DNA from: Hyphodiscus hymeniophilus
Lineage: Eukaryota > Ascomycota > Leotiomycetes > Helotiales > Hyphodiscaceae
Direction: 5' to 3'
Length of the DNA stretch: 64,000 bases
Assembly: GCA_016508695.1 (NCBI GenBank)
Contig: VNKQ01000009.1
Location: forward strand, 310,001-374,000
Shown here: piece after piece, positions 47,275 to 58,847 of the stretch
How the letters are laid out: each line of letters starts with the position of its first letter
Numbering within the stretch: position 1 is the first letter of the stretch
Made by a program: the position numbers and the translations under genes
Notes under the pieces: model-generated
What the model saw: the letters and a program-made list of their open reading frames with translations, nothing else
Database searches by the model: none
What the model was told of the DNA's origin: nothing

Positions 47275-48428
47275 ATGTCACATAAAAGCAATGGCGACAC
47301 CAATAAGTCCTCAGGTCGGCGCTCAGCAAAAATGTCGCTCAAGTCTTTTCTGTATTCTGCGAAACAGACCATCTCTGGCGCCTCAACTCCGAACGTTGCA
47401 TCTATCGACGACTTGTTCCTTAAGGTAGATCCAGCCATTGATGGCGAGGATTGCGACCATGATTGCGAGAGCTGCCATGTGAAATATCCTAGGGGCTTCA
47501 AGATCGACGAGGACGACCAGCTGTATGGCTTTGTGAAGGGATGGAGTACACACGTGCTGGTTGCAACTGGGAAGACGGACTGGGTGCGAGATGTGGCAGA
47601 TGAAAAGGGGAGTGTCATGGAGGCTATCGACAAGAAGGCCGATTTCAAGCCTACCAACGGGGTGTGTATTCTCCCCATACTGTCTGGGAACCTGCTAACT
47701 TCCCAAAACAGAAACTCATGCTTTCCGCCTCCAATATTCCAACTCCGTCACACTCTGTGAAATACGACGAACCTACAACAGTCCTCCTCCTGCCTGCTTT
47801 CCTAGTAATCGAAAATGTTACTCCCAAGAATGTTAATTCTCTCATCCAAGACTTCATCAACAAGGCTCCGACCAATACTACACCTTTGGGGCCTCTATCA
47901 ATACCTGTTCCCCTACCAGATCCTCTCATGACTGCCGAGCAACTGACATCCCGACCTTCACCACATCGAGCACTCATCCTCCTCTGTTCACAAAAGACCC
48001 GAGACGCTCGGTGCGGCCAGAGCGCGCCTCTACTACGCAAAGAGCTAGAAAGGCATTTGAGACCCTTAGGTCTTTTCCGAGATCTCGACGACGAGAGACC
48101 TGGAGGTGTTGGGATATACTTCATCTCTCACGTCGGAGGCCATAAATATTCTGCCAACTTGATGATATATAGGAGGGCGGATGCGTTTGGGCTGGATAGC
48201 TTGGAAAGATCAAAACTGGATGGAGAAGTATGTCCCATGCCTTCAAAGGTGTTGCCGGGTGACGAGACACCGCAGGAAGGAGCTGCACAATGTATATGGA
48301 TTGCTAGAGTGAAGCCGGAGGATTGTGAGGGCATCGTGAAATTCACGGTGTTGCAGGGAAAGGTGGTGAAGCCTGAAAGTCAGCTGAGAGGTGGATTTGA
48401 TAGACAGAGGGGTGTTTTTAGTTGGTAA
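47275..48428 (+). CDS. AIM32: Sucrase/ferredoxin-like protein, AIM32 homologue
   Basis: Two exons (47275-47661, 47712-48428) with a 50-nt GT-AG intron encode 367 residues. The family (Suc_Fer-like, thioredoxin-fold) includes yeast AIM32, a mitochondrial 2Fe-2S protein tied to redox quality control. The N-terminal cysteine cluster CDHDCESCHVKYP lies near residues 62-74. The thioredoxin-like C-terminal domain contains LILLCSQKTRDARCGQSAP and ISHVGGHKYSANLMIY, the latter carrying the conserved H-x-G-G-H-K-x-x-x-N signature. The N-terminus is Lys/Arg/Ser-rich (SGRRSAKMSLKSFLYSAKQ), compatible with a mitochondrial presequence though not proven. It is divergent from the OB-fold-like gene. Confidence 0.88.
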
Positions 48429-48817
48429 ATTCAATGACATGTAGCAAGGCGCAATTAGACGGTTTGTCTTGACTGAGCCGGAGCACTGTTGACCCGTTTG
48501 ACCCTAGGAAGTGACTGACTGACTCATAAATTTTGGTCTCGATTTATGAAGACGGTTTCTATCGACCACACCAATCATAAAAAACTTTCTACAAGCCGAA
48601 TAATGTCGAAATGCACCCGGAAGTTTGAATTAGGGACTGGGGGTTAAGTGGTGGCCTTTCCGACTCCTCGGTCTACCCGGTCATTTTAGCGAGAGGTTGC
48701 TCTACCAACCGTGGCTTTATCAACAACGTTTTCCCCTTCATGTATTGAAATGGTTCACCGATTATTGAGCATGATTTTGGAATAGTTTTTCTATCAATTG
48801 AATAATTGCTATCAAAC
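48429..48817. other. Intergenic region upstream of the GBD/FH3 gene
   Basis: The 389 bases hold the AIM32-like 3' end and the promoter of the next gene. On the minus strand at about 48690-48716 there is a tRNA A-box-like GTTGGTAGAGCAACC, but no matching T-arm or cloverleaf follows. Confidence 0.45.
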
Positions 48818-51420
48818 ATGGCTACGAACCATCCACCTCAGGACTTCTTTAACCACAAACGCGCCAAATCCTCTGTCTTGAAATCTTTCATGCACAAGCG
48901 TACACCATCTGCTGGAGCTGTTCTTGCATCGCCAGACGACGTCTTTGTCAACTCTTCTCAAAATGTCACGAATCCCGCTATGCAATTTCTCCCTGCAGAT
49001 CATCCCCATTCAAGAGCTCTCGGAGAGCTTCAGCAAAATCAACAAACGCAACCTCCCTCGCCAACAAAGCCTAAACGGCCAACTACCAGCGAGGACGGGT
49101 TGAAATACCTGCACAAGAAGACTTTGAGTTCCATCTCTCTGAAATCACTCAGTGGCAAAGATAGCGACAAGCCTGCGAAAGCGAAAGAGCCCAAAGAGAA
49201 GAAGCCCAAAAAGACCAAGTCGTCGACGAATCTTGCAACACTCCTCGGACGTCCGAAGTCCTCGAAGAGCCTACACAAAGATGCGGCAGATCAGGCAGCT
49301 CGAGAACAGAAGGACAAGGAAAATCGAAGACCCATAGAGGACGCGCCCGTACGGCCTCCTCCAATTTACGCCCAATTCTCGAGCGAATACTTTGCGAAGC
49401 AGCCATTAGGAGGAAAGTTCTTGGAAGACGAGATAGATCTATACACACCACAGAACTACTCTCCCAGTAAGCGACGAGATTTCTATGAAGGTCCTGATAC
49501 ACAGCCCACTCTTACTAGACGAGATGAGAGTATACATAATCAACGACCCAAATCGACTTACCTCCCAAGCAGCTTCAGCGTGCAGGATCTTACCAGACGG
49601 ATTAGCAATGGAAGCTCGAGAAATAGTGCCGAAATCTCACGACGAGTTTCGGGGGACAAGCGTCCTAGTTTTGAACGGAGAACGACTGAAAACTCTGTGA
49701 AATCAACCAGAGGGCAAAGAGTCATGGCTGCTGTGTCTGCCTTTGGAAGTAAACCAAAGCAGCCAGATACTACTACGGAGCGTTTTCTAGAAGACAAGGA
49801 TGTTGACACGGAGTTTGAAGCCATGCTGGATAGGAGGAATATCCCTGAACATCAGCGTGGTAAGATGCGAAGTCTTGCCATGTCGATGAAGAAGGACTTC
49901 GTGAAGCAAGATTGGGCGGAGATAGCAGCTGTGAAGAAGGGTAGACCCGGTACCAATAATAGCGACTCAAGTGCTGATGCAATTGCTGGTATCGAGGATG
50001 TGCCTGAAGTAAAAACCAAGAGACCAAGAAGTCGGACCTTCACACTTTCGAGAGCCAGCAGCAAAGAGCCACTGACACCAAGCAAGAAGAAGACGGAAAC
50101 AAGGATTGGAAGACACTCTCAGACGAATTCCACTGATGGGGCAGGTAGTGGCAAGTCGTTGACTTCTGCTGGCGCTGCTGTCGCTCAAAGCTTGATCGCT
50201 AAGGCAAAGAGCCAAACTCCGGATGACTTTGTCTCTTATTTGAGGAAGGTTCGAAAGCCGGAAGCTGTTGAAGTTGGTCGACTTCACAAGCTGAGATTAC
50301 TCCTTCGGAACGAGACAGTGGCTTGGACGGACGAATTCATTGGACAAGGAGGTATGGAAGAGATTGTTGGACTGCTGCACCGAGTCATGGAAGTTGAATG
50401 GAGGCAAGTCATAGTACTCTTAGATTGAAAAACGTTCTAACTTTCCGCAGAGAGGAGCACGAAGATGCTCTGCTACATGAAGCTCTTCTTTGTTTGAAAG
50501 CTCTATGCACTACCGCCCTTGCCCTGCAGCATCTCAACAATATCCAACGCACACTTTTCCCAGCTCTTCTAGCTATGATATTCGATGAAGAGAAAAAGGG
50601 GCCGAGCGAATTCACCACACGCAACATCATCAGCTGGCTCCTATTCACCTACCTGAAATCAGCGCCTCTATCCGACCGGTCCAACCGAGCCAGAACTCTA
50701 TTGTCATATCTTCGAGATCCAGAGCCCAATGAGTCCCAGCGCCCAGTTGGCTTTGTCCTTGATATGCGACGTTCCCGTCCCTACAGAATCTGGTGCAAAG
50801 AAGTTACCAACGTAACTAAAGAAGTGTTCTGGATCTTCCTCCACAATTTGAACGTGGTTCCTCTTCCAGGTACAGACGGCAGAGACTCTCCAAACAGTCA
50901 CGACACGAGCAGCGGCACCATTTCATCATCAAGCTCAGGCGCTAGCGTCGATTCCTCGAATCCTCACCATGCTTACATGGTCTCATATTTCCCGCGAGAA
51001 CTCCCACCCGTGCCCGCAGCTCCATACGTTGGAGGCGTGGAGTGGGACGCAACAAACTACCTCGCATCACACCTCGACATTTTCAACGGTATCCTGGCAT
51101 GCCTACCAACCCAGGACGAACGCAATACCCTCCGCGAGCAGCTACGAGTGTCAGGCTGGGAGAGACACATGGGTTGCACCCTACGGCTGTGCAAAGAGAA
51201 GTTCTATGGCGGCGTCCACGCTGGTCTCCGGTGCTGGGTAGCTGCCGCTGCTGCCGATGGCTGGAATACCAGAGATGTTCGCTGTGGGCCTGCTGAGGAT
51301 CTCAGAAGCCCTGTTCGAAAGAGTCCCAGAAAAGCACCGATGGAGCAGGCGCCAAAGATTGAGATGAAGTTGGATTTTGGGCAGCCTGCAAAGAATGCAG
51401 GGGATGATGTTTGGCTGTGA
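48818..51420 (+). CDS. Formin-type GBD/FH3 domain protein lacking FH1/FH2
   Basis: Two exons (48818-50403, 50451-51420) encode 851 residues. The N-terminal third is a Lys/Ser/Pro-rich disordered region. Near residues 330-370 a diaphanous-type Rho-GTPase binding segment begins (FEAMLDRRNIPEHQRGKM, then AMSMKKDFVKQDW). It continues after a linker as an armadillo-like FH3 part (DDFVSYLRKVRKPEAVEVG, LRLLLRNETVAWTDEFIGQG, EDALLHEALLCLKALCTTA, IISWLLFTYLKSA). The protein ends at 851 with no proline-rich FH1 or actin-nucleating FH2, and neither appears downstream. A role as a Rho effector or polarity regulator is inferred. The intron (47 nt) is best read with a GC donor, AG|GCAAGT; a GT alternative needs a weaker donor at CAA|GTCATA and a late acceptor. 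Confidence 0.83.
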
Positions 51421-53328
51421 AGCCTGCGACGAGTGGTGGGCTGTACATTGAATTGCGTTGGTCGTTTGGGTTTGGGCTCATTGTATTTGAATTTCTTTTT
51501 TGAACGGCAGCAAGAAGGTTCATTGGTTCTGTCGATTGAGGACCTTCTTTCTTACCTTTTGACGATGAATGAGTATGAGTAATGATGATGATATGAGAAA
51601 AAAAGACAGTACAGACGGAAATTGAAAGGAACTCTCCCAATGCAGTCAGTGCCTTCTAGTGGGAGCACCTCTCACCTCTTCCATTTATAATAGTATCCAA
51701 GTCTTGGGTTCTATCGTACTTCTCTTCCTACGCTTTCCTGCCATGTTTCAGATTGGATTTCGAAGGCCACTCGCTCTATGGGCCTCTTCCCGAACCTCAT
51801 AGACCTCGGCTACCTATCTAGTAACGTCAATATCGCCTTCGATCTATGTGGCGTTGTATTCAAGATTGATCAATATTCAAAAGCAGAACAGGAACAGGCG
51901 GTGTCCAAAGCCTTACCTTCAGGCTCCGCAGTGGTGGAGATCTGAGAGAGGTGGTACTTCCTATGTGTATGTCACAGTGTGTTGACGATCATGTGTGTTG
52001 TGCTTTCCGCCAGGGTTTCGTGCATGGTAGTCAGTCACTCATCCAGGTGATTGGGCCGCCTCATAGCCACGTGCAGCGCGATGAGAGTTTTCATCTGGGC
52101 ACTCACCCAAAGCGCTCGCAAGAGACATACACATATGAGGGTTTTGATGGAATTGGAGCCAATTCTACGCTCGCTCAACCAACAGGTATTGACTATTCAA
52201 GTCACGAAATAGTACTCCACGGCAATAGACAGTCCCCACTTAGACAACTGCTATCATTTTGGGAACCTCGAAACTTACCTGTGACCTTGTTCCGATTGTG
52301 CAAGTGCCCAAGATGGCGATGCGAAAGGGAAAATAATCATCGGCTCAGGGGTTCGACCAATCCCTGAGACAAAGTTGCTCGATCTTCAAAATTTCGCCAA
52401 GTCGACGCATTACTCGGAGATGGCCTGAAGAATGTCGATGCAAAGACTACCCGCAATTTCGAGCATTGTAAAAGGCGTGGTAGCATTCCATGATATCTTC
52501 CATTCGTGGAAAGAAAAGAGCGCCAACGAGCAATATACCAGAGCAGAGAGAATGGAGCAGCTGCGGTTCCGAGAATCCAAACTAACACTCGCCTTTCTGG
52601 ATATTCAAGCCGCTCTCATGGATCATTGCCAAGTTGGATAAATGAGACGCTAGGGTCTAATAAGCTCAAGCAGTTTAACGACAATGCTCTCAGTGGACGG
52701 GGAAAGAAGGAGACACCAAGCCAGCACAAGCCAAGGAGCAAGAAAAGGCATTAAGGGTTTTCAAAATCTGACATTTTCCCGTCGAGACAAGCTTTCGGCA
52801 GTGATTGGAGAGTTCCTACCCGTGTAGAGCGACTGTATAACGATCAGGCAGTGGACGGGGGGCTTTGAGGGATATCTCGAAATCTTTCCTTATTCGGTAT
52901 CATCTGCTCTTGATTCGTTTCCAAAAGTTTGCCTGTTTATGTGGGGAGCCGCTATTCTATTCTAGCAACATTTACCTACCTACTAATCTCAAAACGCCTT
53001 CTTCCCCAAAAAACTGCGTACGTCAATCAAGAAAGATGCCGATTCAAGACCCATTGAGTGCAGGTAAGATTGCAGCAATTAACGATCAAAAATTCAAATT
53101 ATGTGCAAAGCGTGGCTGAGGAGAAATCAGCTTCGAATTATGGGTATCCTACAACTCAAGTCATTCATGATCTAGCTCGTCTTGCAACACGATAGACACG
53201 AACACCATCCTTCTTTGAATTTTCTCTGTATCTCTCTTTCTATCGGAATTCGCATAAAGCTGCCCCGGCTTCGGAAGACCTTTCTCTGTGCCATGACATG
53301 ATTGTAGAGTCTAAGAAGTGACACTAAT
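51421..53328. other. Convergent intergenic region, 1.9 kb
   Basis: Between the stops of the GBD/FH3 gene and the amylase. Frames at 51951-52367 and 52506-52754 (plus) are open but show no family features. A hairpin-forming element GGCTCAGGGGTTCGACCAAT lies near 52341 and recalls a tRNA T-arm but lacks the rest of a tRNA. No gene is supported. Confidence 0.4.
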
Positions 53329-55125
53329 TTACTCCTTGTAGATATCATCATCACTGCTCAGATTAGCATTCCATTCAGCGTCTAAGTGAAGGGGTCCAAC
53401 TGACAACTTGCCAAACTTCTCGCGACCCTCGGCATCCTTGTTAACCCACACACTCAAGCTCGTCCCAGGACAGACGAAATTAGCAAAACCATCCTCCTCA
53501 ATCTTCACCTCGCCCTTCTCCCACCCAAGCACATCCGTCCAGATCTCACCCGCGTGCATCTCCCCAACATGCATCCTCTTCTCTCCGGGTCCTGCATTAC
53601 TCATGACGACAGCGCAGCCGGATGGCTTGTCCCAAGTCCCATATCGCACCCAGCCAATACATGTGGCATAGTCGAAGTAGTCTCTTTGAACACCATAGGC
53701 GTAGAGTTTGCGTGCTAGAACGAGGTTCGGGAGTGCGCCGCCACAGGAGGGTGGGAAAGGATGCTCGCCCTTGATGCCGTAAACGTCGCCATAGAATAGG
53801 CATGGGTAGCCATCGAAGCGGAGGAGAATTAGGGCGTAGGCTAGGGGTTTAAAGAATGGTTCGATGGGGGCTTCTAGCGCTTGGTAGGGTTGGGTATCGT
53901 GGTTCATTACGAGAGTCTGTCCAATCAGTATTTATAATGGACAGAAGTAGAGCAAGGACAGAAGGGGAACGTACGACAGCGTTGACTGGTTCAGTCTTAA
54001 CGAGCGTGTCGTCGAAGACTGTTCTCAAATCTGCGTTTTCGGTCTTGGACAACTTCGAGAAATTGTATACCAAAGGCGCATCGAAGAGACTGAACTTCTT
54101 GCCCATACGCTCCAAGTAGCGAGACATATCACTCAGTTCATCCTTCCAGAACTCACCCACGAAGAACCATCCCTCTCCGTGTACTTTGTCCATTTGCGTA
54201 ATGAACTTTCTTAAAAAGTCCTCGGAGAAATGCTTCACAGCGTCAAAACGAATACCCTTTAGCGTGATCTGCTTGCTCAACCAAATTCCCCAGTCCAAAA
54301 CGTCCTTCTCCACTTCCGCGTGGCTGTAGTCGAGATCTGCAAACATGAGATAGTCATAATTTCCCTTCTCGCCATCGACGTCCCCGGATTTTGCCCAGCC
54401 CTTGGTGTCGTCCCCCAAGATCTTGTAAATGGCAGTTTTGTTATTATCTGCGTTGTAGTCCGTACCGGAGAAGTGATACCAGTGATACTTTTGCTTCGAA
54501 TACTTCTCGCCCCGGCCAGGGAAATCGAATCCAAGCCATGCGTCGATTTCGTAAGGATCAGAAATGGTCTTGGTGCGGTCGTCGGTGTCGACTTCTTGAG
54601 CTCTGCATTTCTCCTTGTGGTCTGCCGCTGCTTTGTGGTTTAGGACTGTAGGTTAGGATTGTCAGCAAGCACCGGACAGAGTAGACATTCCTGCAGACAT
54701 ACCCGCATCCCAGTAAATCCCGACGCCAACTTCATTGGCCTTCTCGACCAATGCTAGCAACTCGTCTTTGGTACCCCACTTCGTGCCTTTGCTGCCCTTC
54801 TGATCAAACTCTCCCAAGTCATACAGATCGTATACATCGTACCCATTACCGGAAGGAGAGGAGGCTTTGCATCCCGGCGGAATCCAGATGTTGTCGATCC
54901 CTGTGGCTTTCATCTGCGGAATCTGGTCAAGCAGTCGCTTCCACTATGTCCGACTATTCAATATTCATCACTGCCCTTCCAAGTGCAAATACTCACGTGC
55001 TTGTGGTCGTCTGGCACGTACCATTCGAAGGCTTGCATCATGGTCATATTCTCAGCGGTGGGTTTCTTCTCTACGGGTAGTCAGTAAAGAATAAGAGAAT
55101 GCAGTCCAAATCTACCTTCTACCAT
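53329..55125 (-). CDS. Intracellular alpha-amylase, GH13 (bacterial-type subfamily)
   Basis: Five exons (55125-55116, 55070-54997, 54943-54703, 54645-53975, 53916-53329) encode 527 residues starting MVEEKKPTAENMTMMQAFEW. All four GH13 conserved regions are present: DAVLNHK (region I), GIRFDAVKH with the nucleophile Asp (region II), GEFWKDE with the acid/base Glu (region III) and MNHDTQP with the transition-state Asp (region IV). There is no signal peptide, and the start MQAFEWYVPDDHKHWKRL matches the cytoplasmic GH13_5-type amylases found in fungi. Relatives have been linked to alpha-glucan synthesis in the cell wall rather than starch digestion. The first exon is only 10 nt. It is divergent from the acidic membrane-protein gene. 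Confidence 0.94.
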
Positions 55126-56477
55126 GTTGGGCAACTGTCGATGGACTGCAAAGCTTCAATTTGAATCAATGAAGGACAACCTCAAAGGAAGCTGTGCAAA
55201 ACCAGAGGGGGTCTTGCAGCAGAAGGAAGGGCGGAGCTGAGGAGAGAAAAAGAGCAGGAAAGCAAAACTAGACATGGGATTCCATAATATATACAGGAAT
55301 TTGATGAGAAAGTTCGACCCCTCCAATCTATGCCTGCCCCACCAACCTGCATGTCTTTCCAAGGCGACGCGATAAGCTCTGGACGGCGCCGGACCCCTGA
55401 ATCCTGAATATCGCCAAGTATGACATCAGAGGCTGAGGCGGAACATTTGAAGACCTCTTAAGAGCTTGGAATTACATTTATTGATCTCCATAACACGGCA
55501 CATTGCTGATTGCAATAAACATGATATAGCCGGTCTGAAGTTTCGATGTAAGGGTAGCTTTGTTGCTGTTGTTGTCGTTGTTGTCGTTGTTGTCGTTGTT
55601 GTCGTTGTTGTCGTTGTTGTCGTCGTCGTTGTCGTACAGCATAAAGGCACCACAGCCAAATGCCTGCATCGCGGGGTCCTTGCAAACTAATCCAGCAGAC
55701 GGGGAGATCCAAGTCAATAAACCCCTAATGTTTTAGCATTTGCGCATAAACAGAGCTTACCACTGCATCTTCCCTTCGCTGCCGGTGCAGTCTTCGGCTT
55801 GGTCACTAGGGACATTATTAAGGATCTGTGAAGTGATTCTGAATCGACTCGATCAAACCCCGGCCTCCGCGTCTCTCCACGGTTGCAGAACACTACGTTG
55901 CAGCAAATGTTCGGATACAAAAGATCTGACTATTTGTGGCTGTTTCAGATGATTAGGAGCTTGGATTAATACAAATCTACCAAGTTATAGCAATCAGCAG
56001 TTTCTAGCCACTACCTTCGTAACAAACGGCACTCGCCTAGGACGGAATTGCCCGCTTGATCAAGGTTCAAAGGCAGAGAATTCATTGAAGGCATTCCGAA
56101 AGAAAGGCAGATCGAGGGTATCAAGAGTGTCAAGAGTACAACCTTCGCGTTCGATATTAGATTGATGAGGAGCTTCTAAAGAATAACGCGCATTAAGAGG
56201 GGTTTAGGGGGTGACGAGCCCGTAACCCCAGACAACCAAATCCCTGACACTAGTCCATAATAGGCACGATATTGTTCGCAATATCGCAAAGAAAAGCAAC
56301 ATCTTCACATGCACCGAACTTATAAATCCAAATACGAACGCGTACGCAATAACAAACCCAATTATACCCACACTCCCGGAAATCCCGTCATATTCGATAA
56401 ACAGATCCTAGCGATTGCCGAGCGGGTTACTGCATGAACCGTTTGCCTTTCTGTTTACTTTCGGCTGTTTGGACAGA
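55126..56477. other. Divergent intergenic region with a microsatellite
   Basis: About 1.35 kb between the divergent starts of the amylase and the acidic membrane protein. Apart from the GTTGTTGTC array it contains only short frames. It should carry both promoters. Confidence 0.45.
55568..55634 (+). repeat. 9-bp tandem repeat GTTGTTGTC
   Basis: Six perfect copies of GTTGTTGTC run from 55568 to 55621 and are followed by degenerate GTC/GTT triplets to 55634. Translated frames give runs of Val, or of Asp/Asn on the opposite strand, so apparent frames here are repeat artefacts. Confidence 0.9.
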
Positions 56478-58847
56478 ATGCCGAAAACTCCACCACCTCC
56501 CGCATTCCAGATCCACGTTGACCCATCTTGCTTAACGGACACTACGAAGTCAGAAATGGCGCCTGCAGAAAGAGTTGTCAGCGACCAGACTGTCGTGCAT
56601 CATGATTCTTGGAGCGAGGAGGACGCCCCGGTGATCGAGGAGAAACCGGCGGATGGAGCCGCTGTAGAGGATGTTGAGAATCCTGAGCAGCAACACCCCG
56701 AAGAAGACCTCTCAGATGAAGAATCCTCCCACAACGCTAGAGAACGTCAGATCGACCGAATCGAAGCACAAATCCAAGCAGCAGCTCGCGCAGTCGTTGC
56801 ATCCATCGAGAAGGATCATTATGACGGGCATAAGGATTCGATACTGGACATGCAAACGGATAAGAGCTACGAGCAAGAAGGATCGCAGATGACTTACGAT
56901 GAAGGAACGGAACTTACATATGGGGATGGAACGGAGCTGACTTACGACGGCACGGAGACAAGCTACGAACCTCATTCCGAGCATGAAGAAGAAGAAGCCG
57001 CTGGAGATTCCAGCTCCCACCATGACGGCGACATTGATGACGATGATGTTTTCAGTCGTGATTCTGGACATAGCGCACGAAGTAGCCTCAATTCGATCCA
57101 CGATCTATCATCTGCAGATGAGGTTCAGAGCAAGGAACTTACCTCGCCGAAAGTTGGAGAGGAAGCTATCCACTCTTCACCAGCTGCCGAAGACGACGAC
57201 ACTATCTCCAGAATCCCGAGCTCCTCCTCTTACGTTCCCCGTGATGCCACACCAGCTACTCCATCGAAAGTATTGTCACGTCCACCATTTCGAACACCAT
57301 CCTCCGTTCGAGCATTGCAGATGTCATCCCCTACACCATCAATCTTCTCTTCCCCACGATCATCCAAACGCCACCTACCAACAGTTTCTCGGATCGGGAC
57401 GCCAACCTCGTTCTCGCACTCTCCTTCGAAAAATCGAACACCTACTCGCTTCAAAGTCAAAAAAGAATACCCTCTGGTGCTCCTTCACGTCACAGTTCTT
57501 CCTCTTACTTGGAATTACTCGCATGTTATCTCCTCTTCCGAATTGCCGGATTCATTGCAGAGAGTGAAGGAGAATTGGCGGCTTCTACAGAAGAAGCTAG
57601 GTGACACAGTACTGGAACGCGGAATACTGCTCCCACACCCACAAGAATCCTACGAAATCCTTGAAGAACGTCTTCTCGAAGCCCTCGAATTGCCTGTGAG
57701 GCCTCGCGCTCGAATACTGAAATGTGGACACTATATGGGTCCTGAGACGCCTTCATCTGACGAGGAAGGTGTAGCTTATTTCGAGGGTGGTGAAAAGCTA
57801 GAAGGTGAAAGGAAGTGGTGCGATATTTGCGGTCGCGATGTGAGATTTGAAGGCGTGGATATGGCTGGCAGAGAAGGTGAGCAGAAGTTTCGGATCAAGA
57901 TATATGCTAGCAATGGATTGATGAGGGCGGGCGCGTGGGCCGCATGTTGGAGAGAGATGGAGAGAGTCGATGTGGAGATTGAACCTTTCATTGAGAGTAC
58001 ATTGGTCTCAGAGCTAGAAGATTTTGCTGCAGTCGCTGTGGTGCCAGATATTCGCGAGGAGGAAGTCGATGAATTTGTCGACGAGGACACTGGCCCTGGG
58101 AGCGAGCATAATCAACATATTGAAGAACATGCGGATGACGAAGTACGCGCTCAACAAGAAGAAGAGATGGCGAGGGCACTGATGGAGGAGGAGGAGCTGA
58201 GGATACGGGCTCAGGAAGAGGAGGATGTCCGTCGCAAGCTTCAAGATGATGAACGAATGCGAGAGGTGTACGGACACGAGGCTACTGTGCGGGAACAATC
58301 TCGACACAGACCATTGCGGAGTCCTTCCAGTTCATTACTTGACGACGACTCTCTACCCGACCTTTTACTGAAAGCATTCAAAGTTGCGATGAGGGATAAG
58401 AAAAACATCGCAATTTGTGTGTTGAGTATCATCGTCTTGCTGCTGGCGCTGAGGCCTGGGAATACTACTCTGAAGCATCCTCAAGTGATCATGACGGATT
58501 CGGCACCTGTCAGGGACATTGAAATAAAGACTGAAGCAATGCCTACTCAAGCTTCCCTGAACAAGGCGACAGCGGAATCTGCGAAAGTGGCAGAGGTATT
58601 GGAAAAGAAACGACCTGCAATACGAAACAGTCTTACAGATGAGCAGCCTGTGATGGAAGTCGTGGAGGAGACCTGGAAGACGAAGCCAGTGGCTCAGAAA
58701 GTGGAAGAACACGCCCCTATTCTCGACAATTCATTTGCAGATGCTGCAGCGACATACACGGAGCCGCTGCGGGAGACTCCATCGAAAGAGCTGCCACTTG
58801 AAGCAGCTATCATGGGTTTGCTCCATGACGGGGCGAGACTTGAGTAA
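56478..58847 (+). CDS. Large acidic single-pass membrane protein, uncharacterised
   Basis: A single exon of 789 codons from the ATG at 56478 (MPKTPPPPAFQIHVDPS); a second ATG at 56556 is an alternative start. The N-terminal half is acidic and disordered, with an internal near-repeat (EGTELTYGDGTELTYDGTET) around residues 145-165, then a Ser/Pro-rich basic region. The ordered core begins near residue 345 (KKEYPLVLLHVTVLPLTWNY). It contains a possible zinc-binding cluster, LKCGHYMGPETP and WCDICGRDVRF (about 415-460), followed by YASNGLMRAGAWAACWREME. A coiled-coil-like Glu/Arg-rich stretch precedes one membrane helix (NIAICVLSIIVLLLAL, about 641-660). Similar fungal proteins are, as I remember, sometimes annotated as a pathway-specific nitrogen regulator, but I see no transcription-factor domain. 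Confidence 0.75.
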   Translation: MPKTPPPPAFQIHVDPSCLTDTTKSEMAPAERVVSDQTVVHHDSWSEEDAPVIEEKPADGAAVEDVENPEQQHPEEDLSDEESSHNARERQIDRIEAQIQAAARAVVASIEKDHYDGHKDSILDMQTDKSYEQEGSQMTYDEGTELTYGDGTELTYDGTETSYEPHSEHEEEEAAGDSSSHHDGDIDDDDVFSRDSGHSARSSLNSIHDLSSADEVQSKELTSPKVGEEAIHSSPAAEDDDTISRIPSSSSYVPRDATPATPSKVLSRPPFRTPSSVRALQMSSPTPSIFSSPRSSKRHLPTVSRIGTPTSFSHSPSKNRTPTRFKVKKEYPLVLLHVTVLPLTWNYSHVISSSELPDSLQRVKENWRLLQKKLGDTVLERGILLPHPQESYEILEERLLEALELPVRPRARILKCGHYMGPETPSSDEEGVAYFEGGEKLEGERKWCDICGRDVRFEGVDMAGREGEQKFRIKIYASNGLMRAGAWAACWREMERVDVEIEPFIESTLVSELEDFAAVAVVPDIREEEVDEFVDEDTGPGSEHNQHIEEHADDEVRAQQEEEMARALMEEEELRIRAQEEEDVRRKLQDDERMREVYGHEATVREQSRHRPLRSPSSSLLDDDSLPDLLLKAFKVAMRDKKNIAICVLSIIVLLLALRPGNTTLKHPQVIMTDSAPVRDIEIKTEAMPTQASLNKATAESAKVAEVLEKKRPAIRNSLTDEQPVMEVVEETWKTKPVAQKVEEHAPILDNSFADAAATYTEPLRETPSKELPLEAAIMGLLHDGARLE

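Noticed and set aside
48655..48720. tRNA-like segment on the minus strand (GTTGGTAGAGCAACC A-box/D-arm)
   Set aside because: No T-arm with TTCGA loop follows at the right distance and no acceptor stem or anticodon stem can be paired.
52335..52375. GGTTCGACC T-arm-like hairpin
   Set aside because: The base after the loop is not the required C and there is no D-arm or acceptor stem upstream, so it is not a tRNA.
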